DNA of 64,000 nucleotides from positions 434,001 to 498,000 of the forward strand of contig CAWGET010000001.1 of NCBI GenBank assembly GCA_963821715.1, given 5' to 3'. This document shows, in pieces, positions 1 to 10,005 of the stretch (positions are counted from its first letter, which is position 1; every line of letters starts with the position of its first letter). This stretch comes from CAWGET01 sp963821715 (GTDB lineage: Bacteria; Bacteroidota; Ignavibacteria; Ignavibacteriales; Melioribacteraceae). Under the pieces are notes generated by a model that worked only from the letters and a program-made list of their open reading frames with translations, was not told the DNA's origin and did not search any database. A program made the position numbers and the translations under genes.

Positions 1-582
1 AATCTGATTATCTAATATCAATGCTGAGGATGACGCTAATATTAGTCCGGATAAATTAAGAAAATAAGATTTTCTGGTAATCGAAATATAAATTATTAAT
101 CCGGATATTGAATACAAAAAGAAAGCTTCAATTATTTTATTCGAGATGGCCGGACTTTCGCTGAAATGAAAAAACCTTAATAACGAGAAATACAATAATA
201 AGAACCCGATACCAAAGAAAGATCTCGATATAACGGTAAATGATTTCATGCCGAATTGAGATAAACTAATTATAATGCCTGAAATAAATATTCCTATTAC
301 CGGAGGAATAAACTGATTGATACCGTCATAGGGTTTTAACAGAAAGAATATAAAAAAAACTGCGAAGACAAAAATTGCTAATACCGCAAACCAATTTTCG
401 CCATAGTTAACTTCAGCATCCGCATCATTTTCCCCCGCAACTCGATTTCGATTTGATGTAATTGAAGCATCAAACTCATTATCAATTCCTATTTCTGCTT
501 CAATTCTGGAGATTCTTGCATCGAGATTTTTAAGGTATGCCTTAAGTTGAGTGATATCTTCCAGGTATTTGTTCTCATTCAT
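1..582 (-). CDS. DUF2339-like multi-pass membrane protein, N-terminal part (runs off window start)
   Basis: An open minus-strand frame reads from an ATG at 582 to the window edge without a stop (194 codons seen). The first 35 or so residues are charged and likely coiled-coil (KYLEDITQLKAYLKNL), followed by an acidic linker and then at least five hydrophobic segments. A short helical N-terminus before a long run of membrane helices is the layout of DUF2339 predicted membrane proteins, whose function is unknown. The rest of the gene lies outside the window, so the family call is tentative. No clear ribosome binding site was found next to the ATG. Confidence 0.55.
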   Translation of the reverse strand, partial: MNENKYLEDITQLKAYLKNLDARISRIEAEIGIDNEFDASITSNRNRVAGENDADAEVNYGENWFAVLAIFVFAVFFIFFLLKPYDGINQFIPPVIGIFISGIIISLSQFGMKSFTVISRSFFGIGFLLLYFSLLRFFHFSESPAISNKIIEAFFLYSISGLIIYISITRKSYFLNLSGLILASSSALILDNQI

Positions 583-1313
583 TGAGACTCAAATTTAATT
601 TGTTGTACTCGTTGTGAATGGATACAATACTGAAAATTACCTGATGAATTAAAATTAAGTTAATAATATTTTCTTAATTGCACAAATATTCTTTTTATCC
701 AAATTTATTTTCTTTTTTATCTCCAATATAATCAGGAGCCATTTCTTGTCTATATATACTTGATTACGAATTGCAGATCAAAACTTACCAGAATGATAAA
801 CTACTCAAATTAACCGGGCATTGTTTTCGTCATCACCAATTAGAACGAATTATATTTTGATATGCGATTATCTTTTTTTAGTGAAAAATATTATACTTTA
901 AATTATAAATGATTGATTTATGAATAATAAATTTTTATATTCATTTTTATTCTATACCTCTTCTGTTTATCCACATAAATAGTCTGTTTTTTCATAAGGA
1001 AAGAGGGAAATCGCTTTCCCTCTTTCTTCAATTTTAGTTTGATAACTTATTGAATTGAAACATCTACGTTTGTTTCTTTTTATCCGTAAGTCTTATCATG
1101 ATCCTACCCGGGAAAAAATCTGGTTTTTTAATAAAAATAAATTAATTTTAATATTCTAAAAAGTGAACGGTAAGCGTTAAGTTATGTATTCAAAGGGGAT
1201 TACAAAAGTCTCAGAATTAATCAGTGTGCTTTTTTATATCCCGAGTGTATAATTTTCATCAGTTCGATTTTTAATAGAAGGAAAATTTTAATATATTAAC
1301 GCTTCCATTTTAC
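583..1313. other. Intergenic region, 731 bp, AT-rich
   Basis: No open frame with convincing codon pattern was found on either strand. The only structure seen is the perfect inverted repeat at 999-1026, listed separately. The stretch just before the tRNA must carry its promoter, but no consensus -35/-10 pair stands out. Confidence 0.5.
999..1026. terminator. Perfect 12-bp stem-loop, terminator-like
   Basis: GAAAGAGGGAAA at 999-1010 is exactly complementary to TTTCCCTCTTTC at 1015-1026, with a 4-base loop. A weak T-rich stretch follows on the plus strand. No gene directly upstream on the plus strand explains it; it could end a small untranslated RNA or be a leftover of a lost gene. Confidence 0.5.
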
Positions 1314-1678
<365 letters not shown>

Positions 1679-1933
1679 ATCTTAAAAACTCCAGTAAAAG
1701 GAAATGGTTTAGTTTCATTAGCTCATCAGTTAATAGCCGCAAAATTAAATGTTGCAAATGGAGCGGATCCAAGCAGTATAGAAAATACTATTTCTGAGGC
1801 TGATTCAAAAATAGCAGATTTAAATGTACCTCCGGTTGGTAACGATAAATTAAAACCAAAGGACACTAGCTCATACATTAAAATCTTAGATAGTTATAAC
1901 AACGGTCTGCTTGGTTCCGGACATTGTGACTAA
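1679..1933 (+). pseudogene. C-terminal remnant of a surface protein
   Basis: About 84 codons stay open to a TAA at 1931-1933 but have no ATG and are preceded by a stop at 1634. The peptide reads LVSLAHQLIAAKLNVANGAD, then LNVPPVG and LLGSGHCD. From memory, this resembles the C-terminal domain of secreted proteins that carry a GYWKxH motif further upstream; that upstream part is absent here. A rho-independent terminator follows directly, so this is the 3' end of a once longer gene. It could instead be translated from a non-standard start, but no ribosome binding site is visible. Confidence 0.6.
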
Positions 1934-1953
1934 AACTCCTTCTTCTTGGAACA

Positions 1954-1976
1954 CGCCCTTTTAGGGCGGGTTTTCT
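1954..1976 (+). terminator. Rho-independent terminator
   Basis: CGCCC (1954-1958) pairs with GGGCG (1964-1968) around a TTTTA loop, followed by GG and TTTTCTT. It lies 20 bp after the stop of the surface-protein remnant and was presumably its terminator. Confidence 0.8.
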
Positions 1977-2172
1977 TAAATATTATTAATGCTCACAATA
2001 AAAACTTTAGATTTCTAACTCGTCGCATAGATGATCTTCATCAGAAAAAGAATTTCGATTTTGATGAAGAGAATTGAATATTTCTGTGTCCCTCATCACT
2101 ACCTCACATTACATTAAATAATATCTTTGTGTAGCAAAAACTCCTTACCAAATCTTTGAAAGAAATTTAACC

Positions 2173-2332
2173 ATGATCAGACGAAAAGTTACGCACGTAA
2201 AAAAACCAGTTTGGGGACATAATAGGACTCTCTAATCCAGAGGACAAATGGACTAAACCACTGAAGGAAGTATTCGTGGAAATTAACTCAGGAACTTATC
2301 ACTATTATGTAAATACAGCAGCTTCTACGTAA
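2173..2332 (+). pseudogene. DUF3892-like protein, frameshifted remnant
   Basis: From an ATG at 2173 the first frame reads MIRRKVTHVKKPVWG and then stops. A neighbouring frame continues IGLSNPEDKW, VEINSGTYHYYVNTA and ends at TAA 2330-2332. Together they follow the DUF3892 pattern: a KxTHV start, a GxxN(P)xxxW centre and a GxYxYYV end. DUF3892 proteins are small and of unknown function. The frame change near 2220 means no intact product is made. Confidence 0.55.
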
Positions 2333-2647
2333 GATTTTAAAGGAAAAACAAATAAATAAACATATCAAAATGTTTCCAAACGATTTAAAGTAAATTCACC
2401 CTTCCAATTTCAGCAGATAAGTATTTTTGGCTTTAATGACATATGAGACTATTAGGGGAACCAATTATATTGAAAAAATACTAAGTAAAATTTATTTATA
2501 TACAAAAGAAATTTTAAAAATATTATTTTAATAATTCGAAAAAAAAGAATTGGCGTTCTTTCAATTTAAAAACTATTAAAAGTAAAAACCAAATTATTAT
2601 AAATAGATTATAATGGTTCTAAAGTATAAAGGTATATTATTTTAACT
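2333..2647. other. AT-rich intergenic stretch
   Basis: No gene, hairpin or repeat could be supported here. It presumably holds the promoter of the following acyltransferase-like gene, but no consensus pair was recognised. Confidence 0.4.
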
Positions 2648-3775
2648 ATGAGAAAACCAGTAAGAAATCAAACACTGGATATTATTCGAGGATTTTTACT
2701 TATTATAATGACTATTGATCATTTTAGTGGTCAGATAATAACTTCTTATGTAGGTTATTTTTCAGCAGCCGAAGGATTTGTTTTTGTCTCCGGAATGGTT
2801 ATGGGAATATATTTTATAAGTAAATATGTAAATATTGGGGAAATTAAAAATAATTCAAGTTTTATAAAACGAGGCGTTAGAATTTATAAATATCATATTA
2901 TTACGTTATTGTTTTATTTAGCATTTAAGGCATTAGAGCAAACTCAAGGTAATTGGTTCTCAATTACAACATTAAAGCAAATAAATATTTTTCAATTTCT
3001 TTGGGGAGCTTTGCTAATTTATAAGCCTTTTGGATTAGATATTCTTCCAATGTATATCCTCTTTATCATTTTAGCCCCATATTTGATAAATTTAATACTA
3101 AAGAATAAGGTTAGTATAGTATTGATAATTAGTATTAGTTTATGGCTTCTTTCGTATTTATTCATTGAAACAAGTATTATTGAGTGGAAATCAAAAATAC
3201 GTCTACCTATAACAGGGGCATTTAATTTTTTTAGCTGGCAATTACTATTTGTGTTAGGAATGCTATCGGGATTTTATGCAAAATCTCAAAAAATGAACTT
3301 TATTTTAAAAAATAAATTTTCGTTGATTATTTCTTGTCTTTTTATTTTGTTTTTTTTCTTATTAAAACATCAATTATTATTAGTGGCTAATTCGGATTTG
3401 ATGAAATTTTTAACTGATAGAACAACTTTAGGTCCTTTGAGAATAATAAATTTCTTCTCGATAGCTTATTTAATATTTTTTTTGCTTTCCAAAATTGATT
3501 TAAGTATTTATTTAAGTAAATTAGCTCTTTTGGGACAACATTCAATTCAAGTATTTACTTTTCATTTACTTGTGTTAATAGTTTTAAGAAGTAATATACC
3601 GTTATTTTCGATTGAGTTTTTTGAATCTCAAGGCTATTATCAATTAATTCTAAATAATTTATTAAATTGGTTTCTAACATTCCCAATTATTTTATTTTTA
3701 TTTGTCCCTGTGAAGCTATATAAAAGATATAAATCTCTTTTAGAATTATTTCCATCGAAAATAGCTAAGATCTAA
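2648..3775 (+). CDS. OpgC-like integral membrane acyltransferase family protein
   Basis: The 375-residue protein is almost wholly hydrophobic, with about ten membrane segments. The N-terminus RNQTLDIIRGFLLIIMTIDH, followed by GYFSAAEGFVFVSGMVMG, matches the OpgC family, in which OpgC transfers succinyl groups to periplasmic glucans. The length agrees with the family (about 370-400). The actual acyl group and acceptor here cannot be told from sequence. The gene is very AT-rich compared with the alginate locus and sits among decayed genes, which suggests separate ancestry. Start chosen at the only ATG near the N-terminus; no strong ribosome binding site is visible. Confidence 0.8.
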   Translation: MRKPVRNQTLDIIRGFLLIIMTIDHFSGQIITSYVGYFSAAEGFVFVSGMVMGIYFISKYVNIGEIKNNSSFIKRGVRIYKYHIITLLFYLAFKALEQTQGNWFSITTLKQINIFQFLWGALLIYKPFGLDILPMYILFIILAPYLINLILKNKVSIVLIISISLWLLSYLFIETSIIEWKSKIRLPITGAFNFFSWQLLFVLGMLSGFYAKSQKMNFILKNKFSLIISCLFILFFFLLKHQLLLVANSDLMKFLTDRTTLGPLRIINFFSIAYLIFFLLSKIDLSIYLSKLALLGQHSIQVFTFHLLVLIVLRSNIPLFSIEFFESQGYYQLILNNLLNWFLTFPIILFLFVPVKLYKRYKSLLELFPSKIAKI

Positions 3776-3845
3776 AACTATAACAAATAATGAACCAAAA
3801 AATTATTGAAAACAAGATCTGAATATTTCGCAGGGAATAAAAATA

Positions 3846-4112
3846 ATGGTAGACATTTCCGGTAAAACAAAAGAACATCTCAGCCGCGAGTTTAAAAAAT
3901 ATTTTGGAATTACTCCTACTAAATTTATTAATAACCTTAAGTTAAATTACAGTGCTAACTTATTAACCTCGATGGATGAAAGTATTCCCTTTATTTCTTT
4001 TGAAAGCGGGTTTGAAAACTTGAGTCATTTTTATCATCTATTTAAATTAAAGTATGATATTTCGCCAAATAGATTTAGACAACTGAAACGAAAGAATTCT
4101 ATTCCCGGATGA
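3846..4112 (+). pseudogene. AraC-family regulator, C-terminal DNA-binding fragment
   Basis: The 88 residues correspond to the second part of an AraC/XylS DNA-binding domain: SGKTKEHLSREFKKYFGITP, then FESGFENLSHFYHLFKLKY and SPNRFRQ. Full AraC regulators have about 280 residues with an N-terminal sensor domain. Here the frame extends only a few codons upstream of the ATG (NISQGIKI) before a stop at about 3812. The sensor domain and part of the first helix-turn-helix are therefore missing. It is most likely a truncated remnant; a free-standing DNA-binding fragment cannot be fully excluded. Confidence 0.7.
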
Positions 4113-4162
4113 AAATGTTTTTTTAATTAAAAAAGAACGACTAAAACGCTATTTAGTGGAAT

Positions 4163-5158
4163 TTATTGTTGGAGTTCTTCAGGTTGAATTAGTTCTTTAT
4201 AAACACGATCTCCGTAATATTTATAACCTGAGTTTTCTTTTGGTGTACCGGTAAGAATTGTATGTATAAATCCATTTCTTTCTACTTGAACTGTATGTAA
4301 AATTTCACGTTTAGGATTCTTTTTCATAATGATTGAAATTCTTCCATCCAGAGCACGGTAATTTATTATTTCAGCATCTTCTTCGGTTGTGAATTCGTAA
4401 AAATTATCAAGATAGTTTTTCATCATTTTAGTTCGGTACCAGGTACCTCCAGTATCTGATACAAACGGCTTACCGTTATAAAGCGCTATACTGTCGTTGT
4501 AAGCAAGTACGCTAAGAAAAGTATTATCAGAGGAATTCAACCATTTTCTAAGTTTAGCACCGTAGTTATTATTGTAACCATAATCGCTGTCGAGAAAGCA
4601 TATTCTATTTACATATTCAGGAATTTCAGGAAAAGCATCCATAAAAGAAAAAATAAATCGACCGCCACCGCTGTGACCCGTAAGAATAACATTAACATTA
4701 CTATCAAAATAACTCCGCAGATGCTCAATTAATTCTGTAACGATCTCTTTGTAATTTTTTGTTTCAGCTTTCCACGCCGGCCAGCTTTTCTGTTCTGTTT
4801 CCAGATAAACTGTAATGAGATTGAAATCCAAATCTAGATTTCTGAGGAAACGTGTCTGCGCGCCGATATGCTGAATGTCGTAATGCCAATCTACACTCTC
4901 TTTCATTTGTTTTCCCACAGTCTGCTCAATCGTATTGCCGTTAGGCAGTGCATAAAGCACCAAACTAATTGGTGTAGAAGTATCATATTTTTCCACCGAA
5001 GGAGCGTTAATATGAACTCGGATCTGCGGAGAATAATTAAAAGTCAAAACCTGCTCGCCAAAATAATCACTTGTAGAAAATCCTGGAAGTTGTTTCCGAT
5101 TTTCTGCAAATAAAGCAGTAGATATTATCAAAAAGATTAAAAAATGTTTCTTCATCAT
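4163..5158 (-). CDS. Secreted alpha/beta-hydrolase-like protein
   Basis: The protein begins MMKKHFLIFLIISTALFAEN, a signal peptide, so the ATG at 5158 is preferred over the open frame that reaches 5263. A nucleophile elbow GHSGGG (VILTGHSGGGRFIF) follows an alternating strand-helix region, then FLDSDYG, as in alpha/beta hydrolases of the esterase/carboxylesterase type. The acid and histidine of the triad cannot be placed with certainty. The product of about 331 residues is predicted to be exported. It stands alone on the minus strand between the AraC fragment and the TPR-LuxR regulator. Substrate unknown. Confidence 0.75.
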   Translation of the reverse strand: MMKKHFLIFLIISTALFAENRKQLPGFSTSDYFGEQVLTFNYSPQIRVHINAPSVEKYDTSTPISLVLYALPNGNTIEQTVGKQMKESVDWHYDIQHIGAQTRFLRNLDLDFNLITVYLETEQKSWPAWKAETKNYKEIVTELIEHLRSYFDSNVNVILTGHSGGGRFIFSFMDAFPEIPEYVNRICFLDSDYGYNNNYGAKLRKWLNSSDNTFLSVLAYNDSIALYNGKPFVSDTGGTWYRTKMMKNYLDNFYEFTTEEDAEIINYRALDGRISIIMKKNPKREILHTVQVERNGFIHTILTGTPKENSGYKYYGDRVYKELIQPEELQQ

Positions 5159-5430
5159 TACTATCTCTTCAAAAGGAATTAAATTTTGATATTTGTAATC
5201 TAAAAATTTATAATGATTTTTCTTGAAGATTGACTTAGAAAAAATCGATTGTGTATCCAACACAACTAAAGAGAAGGAGCAGGTTAGCTGTAAAATTTCA
5301 AAATATAATTAAAAAAGGTCTATCTCTAAAGAAAGAAACAGTGTAGAATTATCCTTTTTATACTCTTTAAGTTAATACAATATTTTTTTATGTTGGGTTA
5401 AATCTCAATAAAATTTACATCAGGCTTTAG

Positions 5431-7098
5431 ATGAAGAATTTATATGAGCAGGGATGTATAGCGTTGGAAAAAGGTGAATGGGAAGAAGCTCATTCCTTGT
5501 TAAGTAAATCCGTTGAGAAGGAGAGTTTACCCGAATCTTATGAGAAACTAGCCTGGGCTTGCTGGTGGATGAATGATGCCGCCTCAGTTTTTGCAAACCG
5601 GGAAAAAGCATATCAGTTATTCCTTGAAAAAAATGATAAACGCAGTGCTTCCAGAAATGCAAGCTGGATGGGAACAGATTATCTTGAATTTAGAGGCGAA
5701 CTGGCAATAGCCGGCGGTTGGTTTAAAAGAGCCGAAAATCTAGCTGAAGGATTAGAAGATTGTTGGGAAGTTGCTTTGATAAAGATATTAAAAGCAAGAT
5801 TTATTTACATGCTCGAAAAAAATACAGTACAAGCTTTAAGATTAATTAATGAAAGCCTTAATATCTGCAAAGCTAAAAATATTATTGAAGGAGAAATGAT
5901 CGGCGAAGCGCTGAAAGGATTTATACTTGTTCTTGAAGGCAGAATCTCTGAAGGTATGCCCCTGCTGGATGAAGCGACCGTAATTGCATTAACTTCTGAT
6001 AAGAGTGATATACAGTTAACCACTATTACCTGCTGCTATCTAATTGATGCTTGTGAACGGATACGCGATTTTGAACGTGCGGCGCAATGGTGCAGTAAAG
6101 TTAAGGAAATATGTAAACGTTGGCGTTATAAAGCAATGTTCGCTAATTGTAGAATGAAACACGCCGGAGTCTTGATATACAAAGGAAATTGGGATGAAGC
6201 AGAGGAAGAACTCAAAACGGCAACAATAGAATTGAGAGAATTTCGTCCTTTACAGGTTAGTGCCTGCACAATAAGATTGGGCGATTTAAAAAGAAGACAA
6301 GGTAAATGGATTGAAGCCGAAGCATTGTTTGAGCAAGTAAAATCGCACGGATTAAAATTATTATTTACAGCATCTCTTTTTTTTGATAAAGGAGATTATG
6401 AAGCCGCTTGTGATGCCGCTGAAAGATATTTACGTCAGTTCTCTATCACTCAGAAAACGGAAAGAGTTACCGGACTCGAACTGTTACTGAGAATATATTT
6501 GAAACTGGATAAGTTAAAAGAGGCAGAAATACTTTTGAAAGAAATAAAGGAAACAGCGCTTCAGGTTGATACTCTGCCATTAAAAGCTGCCGCTTTAAGC
6601 GCCGAAGGAAATTTTAATATCAATTTGGGAAATTATGAAATTGCCAAACAGAATTTAGAGGATGCTGTAGATATATTTGAACGGTTAAATATTCCTTTTG
6701 ATTCGGCAAGGAATAGATTAGCACTCGCAGAAGCCTTACAGAAATTAAAAAAATTTTCACAAGCAGAATTGGAATTAAATACAGCAATGAAATCTTTTAA
6801 CAGACTTGGAGCAGATAAGGATTTTGAAAAAGCAAAACAACTGTTAAAAAATATTAATAAAAATAATTTTGAATTTTCCGATGCTGATATTCAACGGTTT
6901 ACAGGAAGAGAACTGGAGGTTTTAAGATTGATAGCAGAAGGAAAATCAAATGAAAAAATCGCCGGTAATCTTTTCCTCAGTATACGAACAGTGGAAAAAC
7001 ATATAACCAATATATATAGCAAAATGGGAATAACCGGGAAATCCGCACGAACCTTAGCCGCCGCTTATGCCATAAAACATAATCTTATCCAAATATAA
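5431..7098 (+). CDS. TPR-repeat transcriptional regulator with LuxR-type HTH
   Basis: The 555-residue protein has helical TPR-like repeats over about residues 1-470 (for example LYEQGCIALEKGEWEEAHSL and CTIRLGDLKRRQGKWIEA) and a C-terminal LuxR/GerE helix-turn-helix. The latter reads FTGRELEVLRLIAEGKSNEK, followed by LFLSIRTVEKHITNIYSKMG. This is the effector half of a MalT-like architecture without the N-terminal NTPase, so activation probably depends on partner binding through the TPRs. The flavoprotein gene begins 139 bp downstream on the same strand and may be a target. Cytosolic; target genes unknown. Confidence 0.85.
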   Translation: MKNLYEQGCIALEKGEWEEAHSLLSKSVEKESLPESYEKLAWACWWMNDAASVFANREKAYQLFLEKNDKRSASRNASWMGTDYLEFRGELAIAGGWFKRAENLAEGLEDCWEVALIKILKARFIYMLEKNTVQALRLINESLNICKAKNIIEGEMIGEALKGFILVLEGRISEGMPLLDEATVIALTSDKSDIQLTTITCCYLIDACERIRDFERAAQWCSKVKEICKRWRYKAMFANCRMKHAGVLIYKGNWDEAEEELKTATIELREFRPLQVSACTIRLGDLKRRQGKWIEAEALFEQVKSHGLKLLFTASLFFDKGDYEAACDAAERYLRQFSITQKTERVTGLELLLRIYLKLDKLKEAEILLKEIKETALQVDTLPLKAAALSAEGNFNINLGNYEIAKQNLEDAVDIFERLNIPFDSARNRLALAEALQKLKKFSQAELELNTAMKSFNRLGADKDFEKAKQLLKNINKNNFEFSDADIQRFTGRELEVLRLIAEGKSNEKIAGNLFLSIRTVEKHITNIYSKMGITGKSARTLAAAYAIKHNLIQI

Positions 7099-7237
7099 AA
7101 TTCGAATTACGAACAGATATTTTTAATCTGAAATTACGTGTTGTGTTTTATAAAAATACGTAGTATCCCTGATTTCTTTGGTATGATAATCATCTATCTT
7201 TTTATTGAATTAATTCAATACAATAAAAGGCAATGTG

Positions 7238-8329
7238 ATGAAAAGAAATAATGAAATCAATAAATATAAAGTAGTAGTAATTGGTGGAGGACAGTCTGGA
7301 TTAACAGTTGGATATTTCTTAAAAAGGAACAATATTCCTTTTATTATTCTGGATGCAAATAAACGAATTGGCGATGCTTGGCGCAACCGCTGGGATTCCC
7401 TTTATTTATTTACTCCGGCCAAATATGACGGACTTTCAGGTATGAAATTTCCAGCCGATCCGTATTCTTTTCCTACAAAAGACGATATGGCGGACTATTT
7501 GGAAAATTATGCCCAACATTTTGAACTTCCTGTAAAAACCGGGATAAAAGTGGATGGACTTTCCAAAGAAGGCGATAAATATTGTATTTCGGCAGGCGAT
7601 AAATATTTTGAAGCAGAACATGTTGTTATTGCTATGTCTAATTATCAACATCCTAGAATACCAAAGTTTGCTGATGAATTAGATGAAAATATAAACCGGT
7701 TTCATTCGCTCAATTATAAGGGACCGGAACAACTTCAGGATGGTGATGTGCTTGTTGTGGGTGCGGGAAATTCTGGCTGCGAAATAGCTCTTGAAGCTGC
7801 CAGACACAACCACAAAGTATGGCTTTCAGGAAGAGATGTTGGAAATATCCCCTTTAATATTGAAGGCTATTTTGCTAAGTTATTTCTAATTTGGCTTGTT
7901 ATAAGATTTTTATTTCACCGGGTATTAACAACCGGTACTCCTATCGGTAGAGCAGCCAGACCGAAAATAATTTCGCAAGGGGGTCCACTCATACGAATTA
8001 GACCTAAGCAGATTGATGAAGCCGGTATAAAACGAGTGCCTAAAATGAAAGGCGTGCGGGGTGGATTACCTTTACTCGAAAACGGACAAGTAGTTGATAT
8101 AAAAAACGTTGTTTGGTGTACAGGCTTTCATCCGTCATTCTCGCGGATAGATATCCCGATATTTAAAGATAGAGAACCTTTGCACGATAGGGGAGTTGTA
8201 AAAAATGAACCGGGCCTATATTTCTCAGGTTTGCACTTCCTCTATTCATTATCCTCAACTATGATTCACGGAGTGGAAAGAGATGCAAAGCACGTTGTAA
8301 ATACTATTTTACAAAGAATAGCTGCATAA
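7238..8329 (+). CDS. Flavin-containing monooxygenase-like NAD(P)/FAD oxidoreductase
   Basis: An FAD-binding Rossmann motif (VVVIGGGQSGLTVGYFLK) lies at the N-terminus. It is followed by the RIGDAWRNRWDSL signature typical of CzcO/Trk-like flavoprotein monooxygenases and a second dinucleotide motif VVGAGNSGCEIALE near residue 175 for NAD(P)H. A CTGFHPSF motif lies near the C-terminus. The length (about 363) fits the family. The ATG at 7238 is chosen over the GTG at 7235 because AAAGG lies 7 bases before it. Family members oxidise sulfur, nitrogen or ketone groups; the substrate is unknown here. Confidence 0.85.
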   Translation: MKRNNEINKYKVVVIGGGQSGLTVGYFLKRNNIPFIILDANKRIGDAWRNRWDSLYLFTPAKYDGLSGMKFPADPYSFPTKDDMADYLENYAQHFELPVKTGIKVDGLSKEGDKYCISAGDKYFEAEHVVIAMSNYQHPRIPKFADELDENINRFHSLNYKGPEQLQDGDVLVVGAGNSGCEIALEAARHNHKVWLSGRDVGNIPFNIEGYFAKLFLIWLVIRFLFHRVLTTGTPIGRAARPKIISQGGPLIRIRPKQIDEAGIKRVPKMKGVRGGLPLLENGQVVDIKNVVWCTGFHPSFSRIDIPIFKDREPLHDRGVVKNEPGLYFSGLHFLYSLSSTMIHGVERDAKHVVNTILQRIAA

Positions 8330-8597
8330 AGATAACACCAAACCATTAATAATTATTGGCTTAGCAAGAGATTGTTGGTTTAATAATAGACTGCTCATTT
8401 TGAAGGATTTTTTTATGGCGAAGGTAGAGAGTTAGAAGGAGTAGAAATTTAACTTTATTCTGGACATTAAAGTCTTGGTTCCGTATTTTCCAACTAGGAA
8501 TAACTACCATTTGGTTCTGCCTAATGCATAAAGAAAACAATGCATACCTTCCACACATGAAAAATTTTATAACCCAACAACTTACTTTGGAAATTTT

Positions 8598-9995
8598 ATG
8601 AATGATGAATTTGTAAAAATGGATAAAGAAAATTTTATGAACTTTCTTTTGAATGAACATAATTTTAAAATTCCCTGGGTTCAAAGAAAAGAAATTGCTG
8701 CATGGTCAGCCCTGCTATTACTCTTTGCTATATTATGGGCATTAACTACTTTCGAAAATTCTATTATTATTAAAAGTAATCCTATTCTTTTTCTTAGCTT
8801 AATAATTGCTGTATGCTATGCTATTTTTCGTTTTATACATGCGCAATATATCTCTATCTATAACATTTCAGCGCAAAAAGAAGTAGTTAAGGAGATTATT
8901 TTCAATTTTTGTAGTAATAATGATGTGTTTTTCAAAGACAACGAGATATCAAGTTATGAAGATTATAAAAATTATTTTGAGGTTAAAATAAAGTCTGAAA
9001 CAAAAACTAATATTAAAAAAGTTAATAAAAATTGGCATCCACTTTGGATAGTATTGTATTTGTGGACAGATATATTGTATAGGTTGTTTGCCAATAAAAA
9101 AAGAAAACCAATTAGTTCATTTGAAAAATCAGAAGCTTCCATTTATTCTTTAATTATAATATTAATAATTTTTTACAGCATATTTATTTGTACCATATAT
9201 CCATCAGAACAGACTAATATCCAGCAAACTAAAGTAATCCCGGAGCAGACGGTTTTTACTAGATCAGTAATAGAGAACCTAGGCGACGTAAGCGAATACA
9301 AAAAAGATGGATATATTTTATACTGCAGAGAAGGAAGTTACGCGGATGAGAATAGAGAATTTTTGTTTACCAGGGTTGATGAAGCAGTTGAGAGAATTAA
9401 AGAAGTGCTGGAAATAGAGAAACTTCCCGCGGGATTTTTTATTGTAATGCTTGGTTCGAGAGAGGAGATGGAAAGGATAATCGGGGATAATTATAAAGGA
9501 ATTGCGCTTAGAGAAGAGAACCTGGCGCTGTTTGTCTATAACCCGGAAATAAGACCATACTTTAGGCACGAGCTGTTTCATTTGATTGCCTACCGTGTTT
9601 GGGGAAAATCAAAATCGGGAGTTCTGGAAGAAGGCGGAGCAATGTTCACTGACAACGAATGCCTCCGATATGAAAATCCCGTAACAGTAATAAACAGGTA
9701 TCTTTACGGGAAAGATAAATGGTTCGAATTTGAGGAACTGGTAAAAAATTTCAGTGAAAAGGCTGCGGAAAATGATATGATAGCTTACTTGGAATCTGCT
9801 TAGATCTTTAAACATCTGTATGAGAATTACGGAAAGGGGAAAATGATACAACTCTGGCAGAACGGATTTGCGGAATTAGAAAATATTTACGGTTTCGGAA
9901 TAAATGAGCTGAAAAAAGATATCGATGAAGAGATTGAAAAGACTGAATATAAAGAAATCGATTGGGAAGAATTAATGGAGAAAGGCTGCGGTTAG
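8598..9995 (+). pseudogene. Membrane-anchored HExxH metallopeptidase interrupted by an in-frame TAG
   Basis: The frame from ATG 8598 encodes two N-terminal membrane segments, a soluble stretch, a third membrane segment near residue 190, and a peptidase-MA-like domain. The domain carries the zinc motif RHELFHLIAYRVW and a downstream glutamate in LEEGGAMF (gluzincin pattern). A TAG at 9801-9803 stops it at 401 residues. The same frame continues for 64 sensible codons (IFKHLYENYGKGKM, then WQNGFAELENIYGFG) to a TAG at 9993-9995, as expected for a full peptidase-MA domain. Either the gene is newly inactivated or the 401-residue form is made. Substrate unknown. Confidence 0.7.
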
Positions 9996-10005
9996 GAGAG
10001 AAAAA

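Noticed and set aside
8361..8684. Minus-strand frame of 107 codons
   Set aside because: It overlaps the start of the peptidase gene, lacks a ribosome binding site and reads like a shadow of AT-rich DNA.
9801..9803. TAG as a recoded amino acid (pyrrolysine-like)
   Set aside because: Other genes in the window also end in TAG, there is no recoding context, and a simple nonsense mutation explains it.
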